Source of the DNA: G965233625 sp965233625
GTDB lineage: Bacteria > Planctomycetota > Planctomycetia > Pirellulales > Pirellulaceae
Length of the DNA stretch: 64,000 bases
Direction: 5' to 3'
NCBI GenBank assembly: GCA_965233625.1
Contig: OZ247499.1
Location: 558,001-622,000, forward strand
Part shown: positions 27,961-35,593 of the stretch, in pieces
How the letters are laid out: each line of letters begins with the position of its first letter
Position numbering within the stretch: the stretch's first letter is position 1
The notes under the pieces: model-generated
Database searches by the model: none
Seen by the model: the letters and a program-made list of their open reading frames with translations, nothing else
Told to the model about the DNA's origin: nothing
Translations under genes and position numbers: made by a program

Positions 27961-28140
27961 ATGCGAACATTTACTTACATGGCATTTGCTGTTGCAGCTC
28001 TGAGTCTGACTGTGACCGGCTGCACGGGCGCCGCTAAGGGCACCACCAGCGCAGAGTTGAACGCGGAACGCGAAGCGGAGATCGAAGCGAAGCAAGCTGA
28101 GGTCATGGCCGAAGAAGCCGCCCACCGCAAAAACAACTGA
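27961..28140 (+). CDS. Small lipoprotein (59 residues)
   Basis: Starts at ATG 27961 after GGCTTACCATA and encodes a signal peptide with lipobox LTVTGC (Cys21), followed by a short Glu/Ala/Lys-rich helix (EREAEIEAKQAEVMAEEAA). It is therefore likely an exported, lipid-anchored peptide of about 39 mature residues. Small lipoproteins just downstream of DUF1559 genes are common in planctomycetes, so a shared role at the envelope is likely. The particular function is unknown. Confidence 0.8.
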   Translation: MRTFTYMAFAVAALSLTVTGCTGAAKGTTSAELNAEREAEIEAKQAEVMAEEAAHRKNN

Positions 28141-28183
28141 CGGCCCGCTCTCGCCGGCGGCGCCAGCCGTTACGGGAGAGCCA

Positions 28184-28924
28184 TTGTTGATCGCCGCGCT
28201 AACCGCCACCCGGTTTGGACGTATACCCTACTTATTCTGGAGTGGTGTGCGGTTAGCGAAGCGGCTTCTCCTCGGATTTACCGTTCTCTACGGGCTCTTT
28301 CTTCTCGCAGGTTTTCTCCCGGCACGCGGTAGTTATCAGCCGCCGCCGGATGACTACGTGACGATATTCGTCCGCAGCAACGATATTCATACGGATATCG
28401 TGCTGCCTGTGCACGACGAGCGATCCAATTTCGACTGGCGGCAAGTCTTTCCGCCCAGCGATGTGAAAGACAAACGTGCAGCGCAGGCGGAATACATTGC
28501 CATCGGCTGGGGCGATCGCGGTTTCTTCATTAACACGCGCACGTGGGATGATCTGCAACTCTCAACCGTTGCCCACGCGGCGTTGTGGCCCAGTGAGACG
28601 GTGCTCCATGCCGACTATATGTTCACGGCCAAACCCAGTCCGTGGATGCATGAACTGCGCATTTCAAGGCAGCAGCACCTCAAGCTGATCCGCTATATCG
28701 AGAGTTATCTTCCGCTGCGCAACGCTGATGGATCCGCCATCCCCGCCAGCGAGGTTACGTACGGAAACACTGACCGCTTCTACCAGTCGGCTGGCCGCTA
28801 TCATCTGTTTAGCACCTGTAACCAGTGGACAGGCGCCGGACTGCGCACCGCGGAACAGCCTTGCGGCATCTGGACGCCGACAAAAACACACGTGCTGTAC
28901 TGGCTGCCGCCTCAAAGCGATTAG
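28184..28924 (+). CDS. TIGR02117/DUF2459 family protein
   Basis: A 246-residue protein with an N-terminal membrane helix (LLLGFTVLYGLFLLAGFLPARG) and a body matching the TIGR02117/DUF2459 family: RSNDIHTDIVLPV, AEYIAIGWGDRGFF and CNQWTGAGLRTA. The conserved His, the GWGD motif and the Cys-N-x-W segment suggest a hydrolase-like fold, but no reaction is established. The start chosen is TTG at 28184 because GGGAGAG lies just upstream and no other start codon precedes the membrane helix. That ribosome site can pair with GCTCTC 24 bases upstream, which might reduce initiation. Confidence 0.85.
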   Translation: MLIAALTATRFGRIPYLFWSGVRLAKRLLLGFTVLYGLFLLAGFLPARGSYQPPPDDYVTIFVRSNDIHTDIVLPVHDERSNFDWRQVFPPSDVKDKRAAQAEYIAIGWGDRGFFINTRTWDDLQLSTVAHAALWPSETVLHADYMFTAKPSPWMHELRISRQQHLKLIRYIESYLPLRNADGSAIPASEVTYGNTDRFYQSAGRYHLFSTCNQWTGAGLRTAEQPCGIWTPTKTHVLYWLPPQSD

Positions 28925-29236
28925 CCACAAAGTGAGAACGCACGGTTGATACCGGGTGAATTTTCACCTGCGACGATTGTAGGTGTTGTACCGCTAGGAT
29001 GCTGGATTGCGGCAGCCTGGTACGCGGTGGCGTTTTTCCGGCGGGCATGCTATTATCTTACCCAAGGTGGGGTCCATCTTCTGGAGCCTTGACCTCTTCA
29101 AACAGTGCGGCAGCCGCCGCGCTTCCCGCCGTTGTGCACGCTTCCGCACCCGCCGTGTTTCCCACAAACACCGTAGAGGTTGGATCGTTGACGCGGCGAT
29201 CGCACCCACCTCCATCTTGCTTCAGGGAAATGATCC
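28925..29236 (+). other. Upstream region of tatC
   Basis: These 312 bases hold no gene that I can support. An extended -10-like element, TGC-TATTAT, lies at 29048-29056, about 180 bases before the tatC start. A six-base complement (ACCTCT near 29091, AGAGGT near 29171) could fold the leader. Open frames overlapping the tatC start in other frames have compositions unlike real proteins. The region may contain the tatC promoter and a long leader. Confidence 0.3.
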
Positions 29237-30628
29237 ATGGCTCAACACCCTAACGACGATCTGTTTGAAGGCACTTCGATGACCTTTGGCGAGCACCTTG
29301 AAGAGCTCCGCCAGGTCCTGTTCCGCGCACTCATTGGTCTAGTGGTCAGCTTCGGCGTTGGACTCGCCTGTGCAAACTACGTGGTCCAGTTCATTCAAAC
29401 ACCTTTGACCAATGCGCTTGACAACTACTACCGGGAGAAATCCCGGGACTCACTCACGGAGAAGTTCGGCCACGCCAACCCGGAATGGGTCAACACCATC
29501 ATGTTGGATGGCCTGGTTCCAACACCCACTAAATTCGATCCCGCTAGTTTGATCGATGGCCTTGCTACGGCTTCTCCCAAGGAGTTCAAAGGCGCGGAAC
29601 TGAAGCCGTACCAGTTCACGCCAGAAGACATTGCGTTGAAAGACGTTCCCGCGTTCTGCAGGGTTATCGCAGCAGGCAGCAGCGCGGCAGCGACGACGCA
29701 GACGGGCTTCGTCTGGAAAGCGATGACAGCCGAACAGCAGGCGGATATCAAAAGTATCGGGAAAAAGACTGCGGATACCGTTAATTTCAGCGACCGGAAG
29801 AAAGTCATTGCCGCGCTGAACCACGTTGCCGATGACAAGAAGTTGAACGATGCGGACGCCTTCAAGGGAGCGTTCGGCGATAATAAGGCCATTACGCAGT
29901 ACCGCGCTGAGTTGAAAGAAAAATTCAACGCAGACACAGCACGCAGGCTGAACCATCACCTGCTTGCCGGCGCTTTCGAACAGATTCGCGATCCACGGGC
30001 GATGCTGGTGGAAATTGTCACCTGGGAAAAGACCGACGTGCGGGTCCAGGCGCTGGGCGCCCACGAAGCGTTTCTGTTGTGGGTCAAGGCGGGCTTTGTT
30101 TGCGGGCTGGTCATCGCCAGCCCCTGGATTTTCATTCAGATCTGGTCGTTTGTTGCTGCGGGTCTGTATCCGCACGAAAAACGGTATGTCTACATTTACC
30201 TTCCATTTAGCATCGCGTTGTTTGTATCAGGCGCCGCGCTGGCGTTCTTCTTTGTCTTCGAACCCGTACTGGCATTCCTATTCGGCTTTAACCGCTGGAT
30301 GAATATTGACCCCGATCCGCGTATTAGCGAATGGGTGGGCTTTGTGCTGACGCTGCCCATCGGCTTTGGTGTCGCCTTCCAGTTGCCGCTGGTGATGCTG
30401 TTTCTGAACCGCATTGGAATCGTACCTACGACGGTGTATGTCGAGAAATGGCGAATCGCAATCCTGGTGATCGCGGTGGCTTCGATGCTGCTGACGCCGG
30501 CCGACCCGATCAGTATGATGCTGATGGCGGTCCCGCTGACGTTCCTTTACTTCCTGGGCGTGGGACTCTGCTACTGGATGCCCAAGGGCCGGAATCCGTT
30601 CCAGTTTGAAGAAGCCTACGAACCGTGA
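29237..30628 (+). CDS. tatC: Twin-arginine translocase subunit TatC with a large extracytoplasmic insertion
   Basis: TatC is the receptor for twin-arginine signal peptides in the inner membrane. The N-terminal MTFGEHLEELRQVLFRA motif and first helix are clear, as are HEAFLLWVKAGFVCG, LYPHEKRYVY and four further helices near the C-terminus. At 463 residues it is almost twice the usual 250. The extra 200 residues lie between helix 1 and helix 2 (about 62-270), that is in the first periplasmic loop, and are hydrophilic and helical. The conserved FL..K motif follows directly after the insertion, so the core seems intact. No tatA or tatB is adjacent. The DUF1501 protein at 45.1-46.4 kb has a twin-arginine-like signal and is a likely substrate. 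Confidence 0.93.
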   Translation: MAQHPNDDLFEGTSMTFGEHLEELRQVLFRALIGLVVSFGVGLACANYVVQFIQTPLTNALDNYYREKSRDSLTEKFGHANPEWVNTIMLDGLVPTPTKFDPASLIDGLATASPKEFKGAELKPYQFTPEDIALKDVPAFCRVIAAGSSAAATTQTGFVWKAMTAEQQADIKSIGKKTADTVNFSDRKKVIAALNHVADDKKLNDADAFKGAFGDNKAITQYRAELKEKFNADTARRLNHHLLAGAFEQIRDPRAMLVEIVTWEKTDVRVQALGAHEAFLLWVKAGFVCGLVIASPWIFIQIWSFVAAGLYPHEKRYVYIYLPFSIALFVSGAALAFFFVFEPVLAFLFGFNRWMNIDPDPRISEWVGFVLTLPIGFGVAFQLPLVMLFLNRIGIVPTTVYVEKWRIAILVIAVASMLLTPADPISMMLMAVPLTFLYFLGVGLCYWMPKGRNPFQFEEAYEP

Positions 30629-30654
30629 TCTAAGGATCGGATAATTGCCTGATC

Positions 30655-30687
30655 CGCGGCTGCCACGCATTTTGCATTGCAGCCGCG
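30655..30687. terminator. Perfect 9-bp GC-rich hairpin between convergent genes
   Basis: CGCGGCTGC at 30655-30663 and GCAGCCGCG at 30679-30687 pair perfectly around a 15-base loop. The element lies between the convergent stops of tatC (30628) and the HAD gene (30695). Neither strand has a U-tract after the stem, so it is not a textbook intrinsic terminator. It may act as a bidirectional transcript end or an RNA-stabilising 3' hairpin. Confidence 0.5.
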
Positions 30688-30694
30688 CGACGTG

Positions 30695-31156
30695 TCAGGT
30701 GATGTTAAGACGCGTGCGGATTTTATCAATCCAGTCAGGATCGCCCGGTTCAACCAGCAGCATCTCGTAATTGTATTTTCGTGCTTCGGCAGCAACGCCT
30801 TCGCAGTTGTCGATCAGTAGATCGATGGCGAAAGCCGGCGGGTATTTGGTGCAGGTTTTGTAGGCTTCCCCAAACCTGCGCATCCGCCGCTTATGGACGG
30901 GCACGTTGATGACTTTACCAATCCGGGCGCCATACGCGCGGAACATCAGCCGGGTCGCAAGCGGCTTGCGGAACGACGTGGTATAGATCCACACCTCGTG
31001 ACCGTGCTGCCATATTTGGCGGATCAACGCCGGGGCGCCCTCGCGTAGTGGTTCTGTGCAGAACCTGCGGCGAAATGGATTTTTGGGCAGCGGTTCAAGG
31101 GGGAACGGGTCGCGGCCTGGGATAAGAGTTTCGTCAAGATCGAACGCGATACGCAT
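30695..31156 (-). CDS. HAD-like hydrolase, small
   Basis: A 153-residue cytoplasmic protein beginning MRIAFDLDETLIPG, the HAD motif I with the nucleophile and general acid aspartates (DxD). A motif II-like WIYTTSFR and a C-terminal LLIDNCEG resembling motif III/IV are visible. HAD enzymes are usually phosphatases; the substrate cannot be told. The ATG at 31156 is chosen because the HAD motif normally opens the protein; the open frame extends to 31225 with an Arg-rich stretch of doubtful coding quality. It lies downstream of the ppdK terminator. Confidence 0.8.
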   Translation of the reverse strand: MRIAFDLDETLIPGRDPFPLEPLPKNPFRRRFCTEPLREGAPALIRQIWQHGHEVWIYTTSFRKPLATRLMFRAYGARIGKVINVPVHKRRMRRFGEAYKTCTKYPPAFAIDLLIDNCEGVAAEARKYNYEMLLVEPGDPDWIDKIRTRLNIT

Positions 31157-31223
31157 CCGTCTGGTACGAGCCGCACGGCGTGGCGGTTCGCCGCGCGACT
31201 TTCCATTACCGCCTTCGCGCAGC

Positions 31224-31256
31224 AAAAACGGCCTGCCGCGCGGTGCAGCAGGCCGT
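31224..31256 (-). terminator. Intrinsic terminator of ppdK
   Basis: On the minus strand ACGGCCTGC pairs perfectly with GCAGGCCGT around an 11-base loop and is followed directly by a run of five T. It begins 34 bases after the ppdK stop. This is the clearest canonical terminator in the window. Confidence 0.88.
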
Positions 31257-31289
31257 GTCTTTATTGCGTTAACGGATGTAAGTCTTGAC

Positions 31290-33950
31290 TTACTTACCGT
31301 CTCGAATCGCCGCTTGGGCAGCAGCCAGGCGGGCGCCTGGTAGGCCGAACGGCGAGCAGCTTACGTAGTTGAGGCCGACGTTGTGGCAGAAGACGATCGA
31401 CTCTGGATCGCCGCCGTGTTCGCCACAGATGCCGCACTTCAGTTCTTTGTTGCCGCTGCGGCCCTTCTTCACGCCCATTTCCACCAGCTGGCCAACGCCC
31501 GTGGCGTCGAGCGTCTGGAACGGATCGGCAGGAAGAATTTCTTCTTCCTTGTAGTGAGGCAGGAACGAGTTGATATCGTCGCGGCTGTAACCGAACGTCA
31601 TCTGCGTCAGGTCGTTGGTGCCGAAGCTGAAGAACTCGGCGTGCTCGGCGACCTGGTCGGCCGTCAGAGCTGCGCGAGGAATCTCAATCATCGTACCGAT
31701 CGGAATTTCCAGCTTATCGACGCCCTTGTCCTTCTTGACGGCTTCGATCACTTCTTCCGCCTTCTCACGAAGGATCTTCAGCTCAGCAGCGGTGCCGACC
31801 AGCGGAATCATGATTTCCGGCTTGGCGTCGATTTTCTTCTTCTTGCAAGCAATCATCGCTTCAACAATCGCCCGCACCTGCATCTCGAGGATTTCAGGAT
31901 AGGTGATGCTGAGGCGGCAACCGCGGTGGCCGAGCATCGGGTTCGACTCGTGCAGCTTGGTGACACGTTCTTTCACGACAGCGGGCTTTACACCCAGTGC
32001 CTTTGCCAGTTCCGACTGACCAGCCGCGGTGTGCGGCAGGAACTCGTGCAGTGGCGGATCGAGCAGACGAACCGTTACAGGCAGGCCCTTCATCGCGGTG
32101 AAGATGCCGACGAAGTCCTTCCGCTGAATTGGAAGCAGCTTTTTCAACGCTGCGCGACGGGCGTCTTCGTCTTCAGCCAGGATCATCTCACGCATCGCGC
32201 CGATACGATCTGCTTCGAAGAACATGTGCTCGGTACGGCACAGGCCGATACCAGCGGCACCCAGTTCGCGAGCCTTTTTCGCATCTGCCGGAGTATCGCA
32301 GTTGGCGCGGACGCCCAGGGTGCGGTGCTCATCGGCCCACTTCAGAATCCGCTTGAAGTCAGCGCTTAATTTCGGCGGCTGCGTGGTGACGGCGCCGGCC
32401 ATCACTTCGCCGGTGGCGCCGTCGAGCGAGACTTCATCCTTCCAGGATAGCGTCTTGCCGTTGACCTTGATCTTACGTGCCTTCTCGTCGATCGTGATTT
32501 CACCGGCGCCAGCGACACAGCACTTACCCCAGCCCACAGCTACAACCGCTGCGTGGCTGGTGCGGCCGCCGGTGCTGGTGAGAATACCCTGCGAGACGTG
32601 CATACCATTCACGTCTTCCGGGCTGGTTTCGCGACGGCAGAGAATGACTTTCTCGCCAGCAGCAACACGCTCTTCGGCCTCAGCCGCGGTGAAGGCGAGC
32701 TTGCCCACGGCGGCGCCGGGCGATGCTGCCAGGCCGGTCGTCAGCACGTCGGCTGATTTCTTGGCAGCCGGGTCGAAGCTTGGCAGCATCAGCTGACGAA
32801 GGTCATTCGCTGGCACGCGAAGCAGCGCCGTCTTTTCGTCGATCAGGCCTTCTTTCACCAGATCGCAGGCGATCTTCACGGCAGCAGCACCGGTACGCTT
32901 ACCGGTACGTGTCTGCAACATGTAAAGCTTGCCACGTTCGATCGTGTATTCGATGTCTTGAACATCGGTGTAGTGCTCTTCAAGCTTCTTCTTAATCTCT
33001 TGAAGCTCTTTGTAGATCGCTTTGTTCCATTTCGGCATTTCCGAAATCGGCAGCGGCGTGCGAATACCGGCGACCACGTCTTCACCCTGGGCGTTAACCA
33101 GGAATTCACTGTAGAACTTGTTTTCGCCCGTCGTCGGGTTGCGCGTGAAACCAACGCCGGTGCCGCTGTCGTCGCCCATGTTGCCATAAGCCATCGACTG
33201 CACATTCACCGCGGTGCCAAGCAGACCGCGGATGTTTTCGATCGTGCGGTACGATACGGCGCGTTCGGTGTTCCAGCTTGCGAAGACCGCGATGATCGAC
33301 TTTTCCAGCTGATCAAAAGGATCCTGCGGGAAGTCTTCGTTACAGTGCTTCTTGTAGACTTCTTTATAAGCTTCGCAAAGCTCTTTCAGGCCTTCGGCTG
33401 GTACATCGGTATCTTCCGTTACCTTGTACTTCTTTTTGATCTTATCGAAGGCGGCTTCGAAAGATTCGTGGTGCATCTCCATCACCACGTCGCCGAACAT
33501 GTTGATCAGACGGCGGTAGGCATCGTAAGCGAATCGTTCGTTGCCTGTTGCTTCTGCCAGACCTGCAACCGAGACATCATTCATGCCCAGGTTGAGGATG
33601 GTGTTCATCATACCCGGCATACTCTGAGCGGCGCCCGAACGCACCGAAACAAGCAGCGGATTAGAGTTGTCGCCGAACTTCTTGCCGGTTTCTTTTTCCA
33701 GCGTTTTCACGTTTTTGCGGACGTCGTCCATCAGGCCCGCGGGCAGCTTTTTGCCGGCCTTATAATAGGCGTCGCAGACTTCGGTCGTGATGGTGAATCC
33801 GGGAGGCACTGGCAGGCCGATGCTGGTCATTTCAGCCAGGTTCACGCCTTTACCACCTAAAATGGCTTTGCTGGCTCCTTTGCCATCGGTGCGTGTCTGA
33901 CCAAAGTAGTAAATCATCCGCTTGCTTTTAGCAGCCTTCTTCTTAGCCAT
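31290..33950 (-). CDS. ppdK: Pyruvate, phosphate dikinase
   Basis: Interconverts pyruvate, ATP and phosphate with PEP, AMP and pyrophosphate in the cytoplasm. The 886-residue length is standard. The N-terminal nucleotide-binding domain (FGQTRTDGKGASKAILGGKG) is followed by the swivelling phosphohistidine domain, with catalytic His in GGRTSHAAVVAVG (about 463), and the PEP/pyruvate barrel, with Cys in CGICGEHGGDP (about 841). The gene has a good promoter candidate upstream (34052-34080) with a palindrome just beyond it, and an intrinsic terminator downstream, so it looks monocistronic and regulated. In a heterotroph it may serve gluconeogenesis or pyrophosphate-based glycolysis. Confidence 0.97.
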   Translation of the reverse strand: MAKKKAAKSKRMIYYFGQTRTDGKGASKAILGGKGVNLAEMTSIGLPVPPGFTITTEVCDAYYKAGKKLPAGLMDDVRKNVKTLEKETGKKFGDNSNPLLVSVRSGAAQSMPGMMNTILNLGMNDVSVAGLAEATGNERFAYDAYRRLINMFGDVVMEMHHESFEAAFDKIKKKYKVTEDTDVPAEGLKELCEAYKEVYKKHCNEDFPQDPFDQLEKSIIAVFASWNTERAVSYRTIENIRGLLGTAVNVQSMAYGNMGDDSGTGVGFTRNPTTGENKFYSEFLVNAQGEDVVAGIRTPLPISEMPKWNKAIYKELQEIKKKLEEHYTDVQDIEYTIERGKLYMLQTRTGKRTGAAAVKIACDLVKEGLIDEKTALLRVPANDLRQLMLPSFDPAAKKSADVLTTGLAASPGAAVGKLAFTAAEAEERVAAGEKVILCRRETSPEDVNGMHVSQGILTSTGGRTSHAAVVAVGWGKCCVAGAGEITIDEKARKIKVNGKTLSWKDEVSLDGATGEVMAGAVTTQPPKLSADFKRILKWADEHRTLGVRANCDTPADAKKARELGAAGIGLCRTEHMFFEADRIGAMREMILAEDEDARRAALKKLLPIQRKDFVGIFTAMKGLPVTVRLLDPPLHEFLPHTAAGQSELAKALGVKPAVVKERVTKLHESNPMLGHRGCRLSITYPEILEMQVRAIVEAMIACKKKKIDAKPEIMIPLVGTAAELKILREKAEEVIEAVKKDKGVDKLEIPIGTMIEIPRAALTADQVAEHAEFFSFGTNDLTQMTFGYSRDDINSFLPHYKEEEILPADPFQTLDATGVGQLVEMGVKKGRSGNKELKCGICGEHGGDPESIVFCHNVGLNYVSCSPFGLPGARLAAAQAAIRDGK

Positions 33951-34051
33951 TCGTACGTAACCCTCTAATTTGGTTTGTTGAACCCTTCCGCTGCCGTAAT
34001 TAGGGCAAAATTTACAGGAAGGGCCGGTTTTTCCGCTTCATTTACGCCGAG

Positions 34052-34080
34052 AGTCTAGCAATGGCTCTGCTAAAGGTCAA
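34052..34080 (-). promoter_or_regulatory. Predicted sigma-70 promoter of ppdK
   Basis: On the minus strand the -35 TTGACC (34075-34080) and -10 TAGACT (34052-34057) are separated by exactly 17 bases, giving an expected start near 34045 and a leader of about 95 bases before the ppdK ATG. The match is good but not perfect, and the assignment rests on sequence alone. Confidence 0.55.
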
Positions 34081-34094
34081 TGATCGCAACACGT

Positions 34095-34114
34095 TGTAAA
34101 CGCCGGCGTTTACA
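34095..34114. promoter_or_regulatory. Perfect 20-bp palindrome, candidate operator or activator site
   Basis: The sequence TGTAAACGCC-GGCGTTTACA is a perfect inverted repeat with no spacer. Its centre lies about 60 bases upstream of the start predicted from the ppdK promoter, the position used by class I activators such as CRP. It is intergenic and has no U-tract on either side, so it is unlikely to be a terminator. The binding protein is unknown. Confidence 0.55.
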
Positions 34115-34187
34115 CACAACCGCCCCGTTAATGCCCTGACGGCGTCCCCTAGATGAAGAAACGTTAATCAAAGAGAAGCCGGACCGC

Positions 34188-34772
34188 CTAATTCAGCCCC
34201 AGCGAATCCGCTTCCGCCGTCATGGCGTCGATGACGAACTGAATGTGCGTATTCAATTCGATGCCCAGATCCTCGGCGCCGTTGGTTACGTCGTCGCGGT
34301 TGACCGCGGCGGCAAAACTCTTCTGCTTCAGTTTCTTTCTTACGCTCTTGGCTTTCATGCCCTGCATACCTTCCGGGCGGACCTTGGCGACAGCGACGAT
34401 GAAACCGGCCAGTTCGTCGCAGGCGTAGAGTGTTTTGTCCAGCAGCGATACCCGCGGACAGTCTTCCAGATAATCGGCGTGCGACTTGATTGCATAGATA
34501 ATGTCGTCCGGGTAACCAAGTTCCGTCAGTATCCGGGAGCCTTGCAGCGGATGATCCGGCGGGTCGGGCCACCGCTCGTAGTCAAAATCGTGCAGCAAGC
34601 CGGTAATCGCCCATTTTTCAACATCGATGGCTTCATGCGGCATCTCCTGCTGAAACTTCTCTGCATAGGCTTTCACTGCACATTCAACGCATAGCATGTG
34701 CTGGCGCAGCGCTTCGCTTTGCGTGTATTGGCACATCAGGGCGAAAGCATCTTCGCGCGTGGGCTGGCTCAT
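34188..34772 (-). CDS. HD-domain protein (predicted phosphohydrolase)
   Basis: A 194-residue cytoplasmic protein. The HD motif is visible as His25 (LRQHMLCV), His61-Asp62 (GLLHDFDYE) and a later Asp in LYACDELAGF, with the family motif HPLQGSRIL and KSHAD between. HD proteins of this HDIG-like type are metal-dependent phosphohydrolases of nucleotides or related compounds; the substrate is unknown. Its start follows GGAGGAATACCC and overlaps the VOC gene stop by four bases (34769-34772), so the two genes are an operon. The sequence after residue 150 is Ala/Glu-rich and helical. Confidence 0.85.
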   Translation of the reverse strand: MSQPTREDAFALMCQYTQSEALRQHMLCVECAVKAYAEKFQQEMPHEAIDVEKWAITGLLHDFDYERWPDPPDHPLQGSRILTELGYPDDIIYAIKSHADYLEDCPRVSLLDKTLYACDELAGFIVAVAKVRPEGMQGMKAKSVRKKLKQKSFAAAVNRDDVTNGAEDLGIELNTHIQFVIDAMTAEADSLGLN

Positions 34773-35176
34773 GGGTATTCCTCCAGGCCCCAGATTCTGG
34801 GCGTGACAAATTCAAGGCTATTGCCTGCCGGGTCGCGGAAGTACAGCGATGTGCCTCCCTGCGGCCACTGAAACTCCTGCTCGATAGGCACGTTATGCCT
34901 GGTCAACCGCTCCCGCCAGGCAGCCAGTTCCGCCTCAGCCGTGGCGAACGCAATGTGCCCGGCGCCATGTGTGCCGTGTGGCGGCAGATCGCCCTCGGGG
35001 TCGTCGCTTTCGTTAGCGTCAAATATCAGCAGCATGTTGCGGCCGCAGCGGAAAAAGACGTGGCGGCCTTCCACTTCGCTGACAAATTCGGCGCCAACCA
35101 CGGAGGTGTAAAACTCACGGGCGGCTGCCAGATCATCTACATAGATGCACGTTTCCAGGATTCCGTCAGGAGTCAT
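34769..35176 (-). CDS. VOC-family protein (glyoxalase/extradiol dioxygenase-like)
   Basis: A 135-residue protein with two beta-alpha-beta-beta-beta units of the vicinal oxygen chelate fold: CIYVDDLAAAREFYTSVVGAE at the start and SLYFRDPAGNSLEFVTP at the end, the latter carrying a metal-ligand Glu. A His in the middle (GAGHIAFAT) supplies another ligand. The class includes glyoxalases, resistance proteins and dioxygenases, so the reaction is open. It overlaps the HD gene by four bases and the membrane-protein gene by one base (TGATG), making a three-gene operon. Confidence 0.88.
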   Translation of the reverse strand: MTPDGILETCIYVDDLAAAREFYTSVVGAEFVSEVEGRHVFFRCGRNMLLIFDANESDDPEGDLPPHGTHGAGHIAFATAEAELAAWRERLTRHNVPIEQEFQWPQGGTSLYFRDPAGNSLEFVTPRIWGLEEYP

Positions 35177-35370
35177 CAGTCATGTCTGCCTGTGTAAAAA
35201 CTTCGCACGATAATCGCCAAACCAACAAGCATCAGCAACACGCGGATGATTGTACCGCCCCCGGCGCCCCAGTGGTCCATCCAGTCGAAGAAGAGAAACT
35301 TTGATTTCACCGCCCGCATACCCAGCGAGAGAATACCAACGACGATGAGAAAACTTCCAAGTCCGCGCAT
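35176..35370 (-). CDS. Small membrane protein (64 residues)
   Basis: Two hydrophobic segments, SFLIVVGILSLGM and RVLLMLVGLAIIVRSF, flank a short linker with WMDHWGAGGG. The stop TGA overlaps the start of the VOC gene by one base, which argues that this short gene is real and translated. It is the first gene of the operon. Function unknown; it may anchor or assist the downstream enzymes, but this is inference. Confidence 0.65.
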   Translation of the reverse strand: MRGLGSFLIVVGILSLGMRAVKSKFLFFDWMDHWGAGGGTIIRVLLMLVGLAIIVRSFYTGRHD

Positions 35371-35593
35371 CGGGAAGACGCTCCAACTGTTTCGGGCCGG
35401 ATGATTCGCACTATTCTGGATTCAAGGCGAAAATCGCGGGCGTTGGCTTTATTCTGCTGGCTACATCGTCAACAATATACCTCCCGAATCATTAACCCTA
35501 CGCACGCAATGCTCACAAGGTCAGAACGCCGCCGCCAGCGGCCTGCCCGAACATTGCCCCACCTGCAAATTTTAAAGCTTACGGAGAACTTCT

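Noticed and set aside
28999..29253. Short plus-strand frame just before tatC
   Set aside because: Ser/Ala/Pro-rich translation without motif, overlapping the tatC start; looks like a chance frame.
31383..32369. Long open frame (328 codons) antisense to ppdK, and another of 300 codons at 32958-33860
   Set aside because: They lie wholly within ppdK on the opposite strand; the sense protein is a certain PPDK of normal length, and the antisense translations have no family motif. GC-rich codon use leaves such mirrored frames open by chance.
34095..34114. Reading the 20-bp palindrome as a terminator of the HD gene or ppdK
   Set aside because: It lies upstream of the ppdK promoter and has no T-run on either side; an operator reading fits better.
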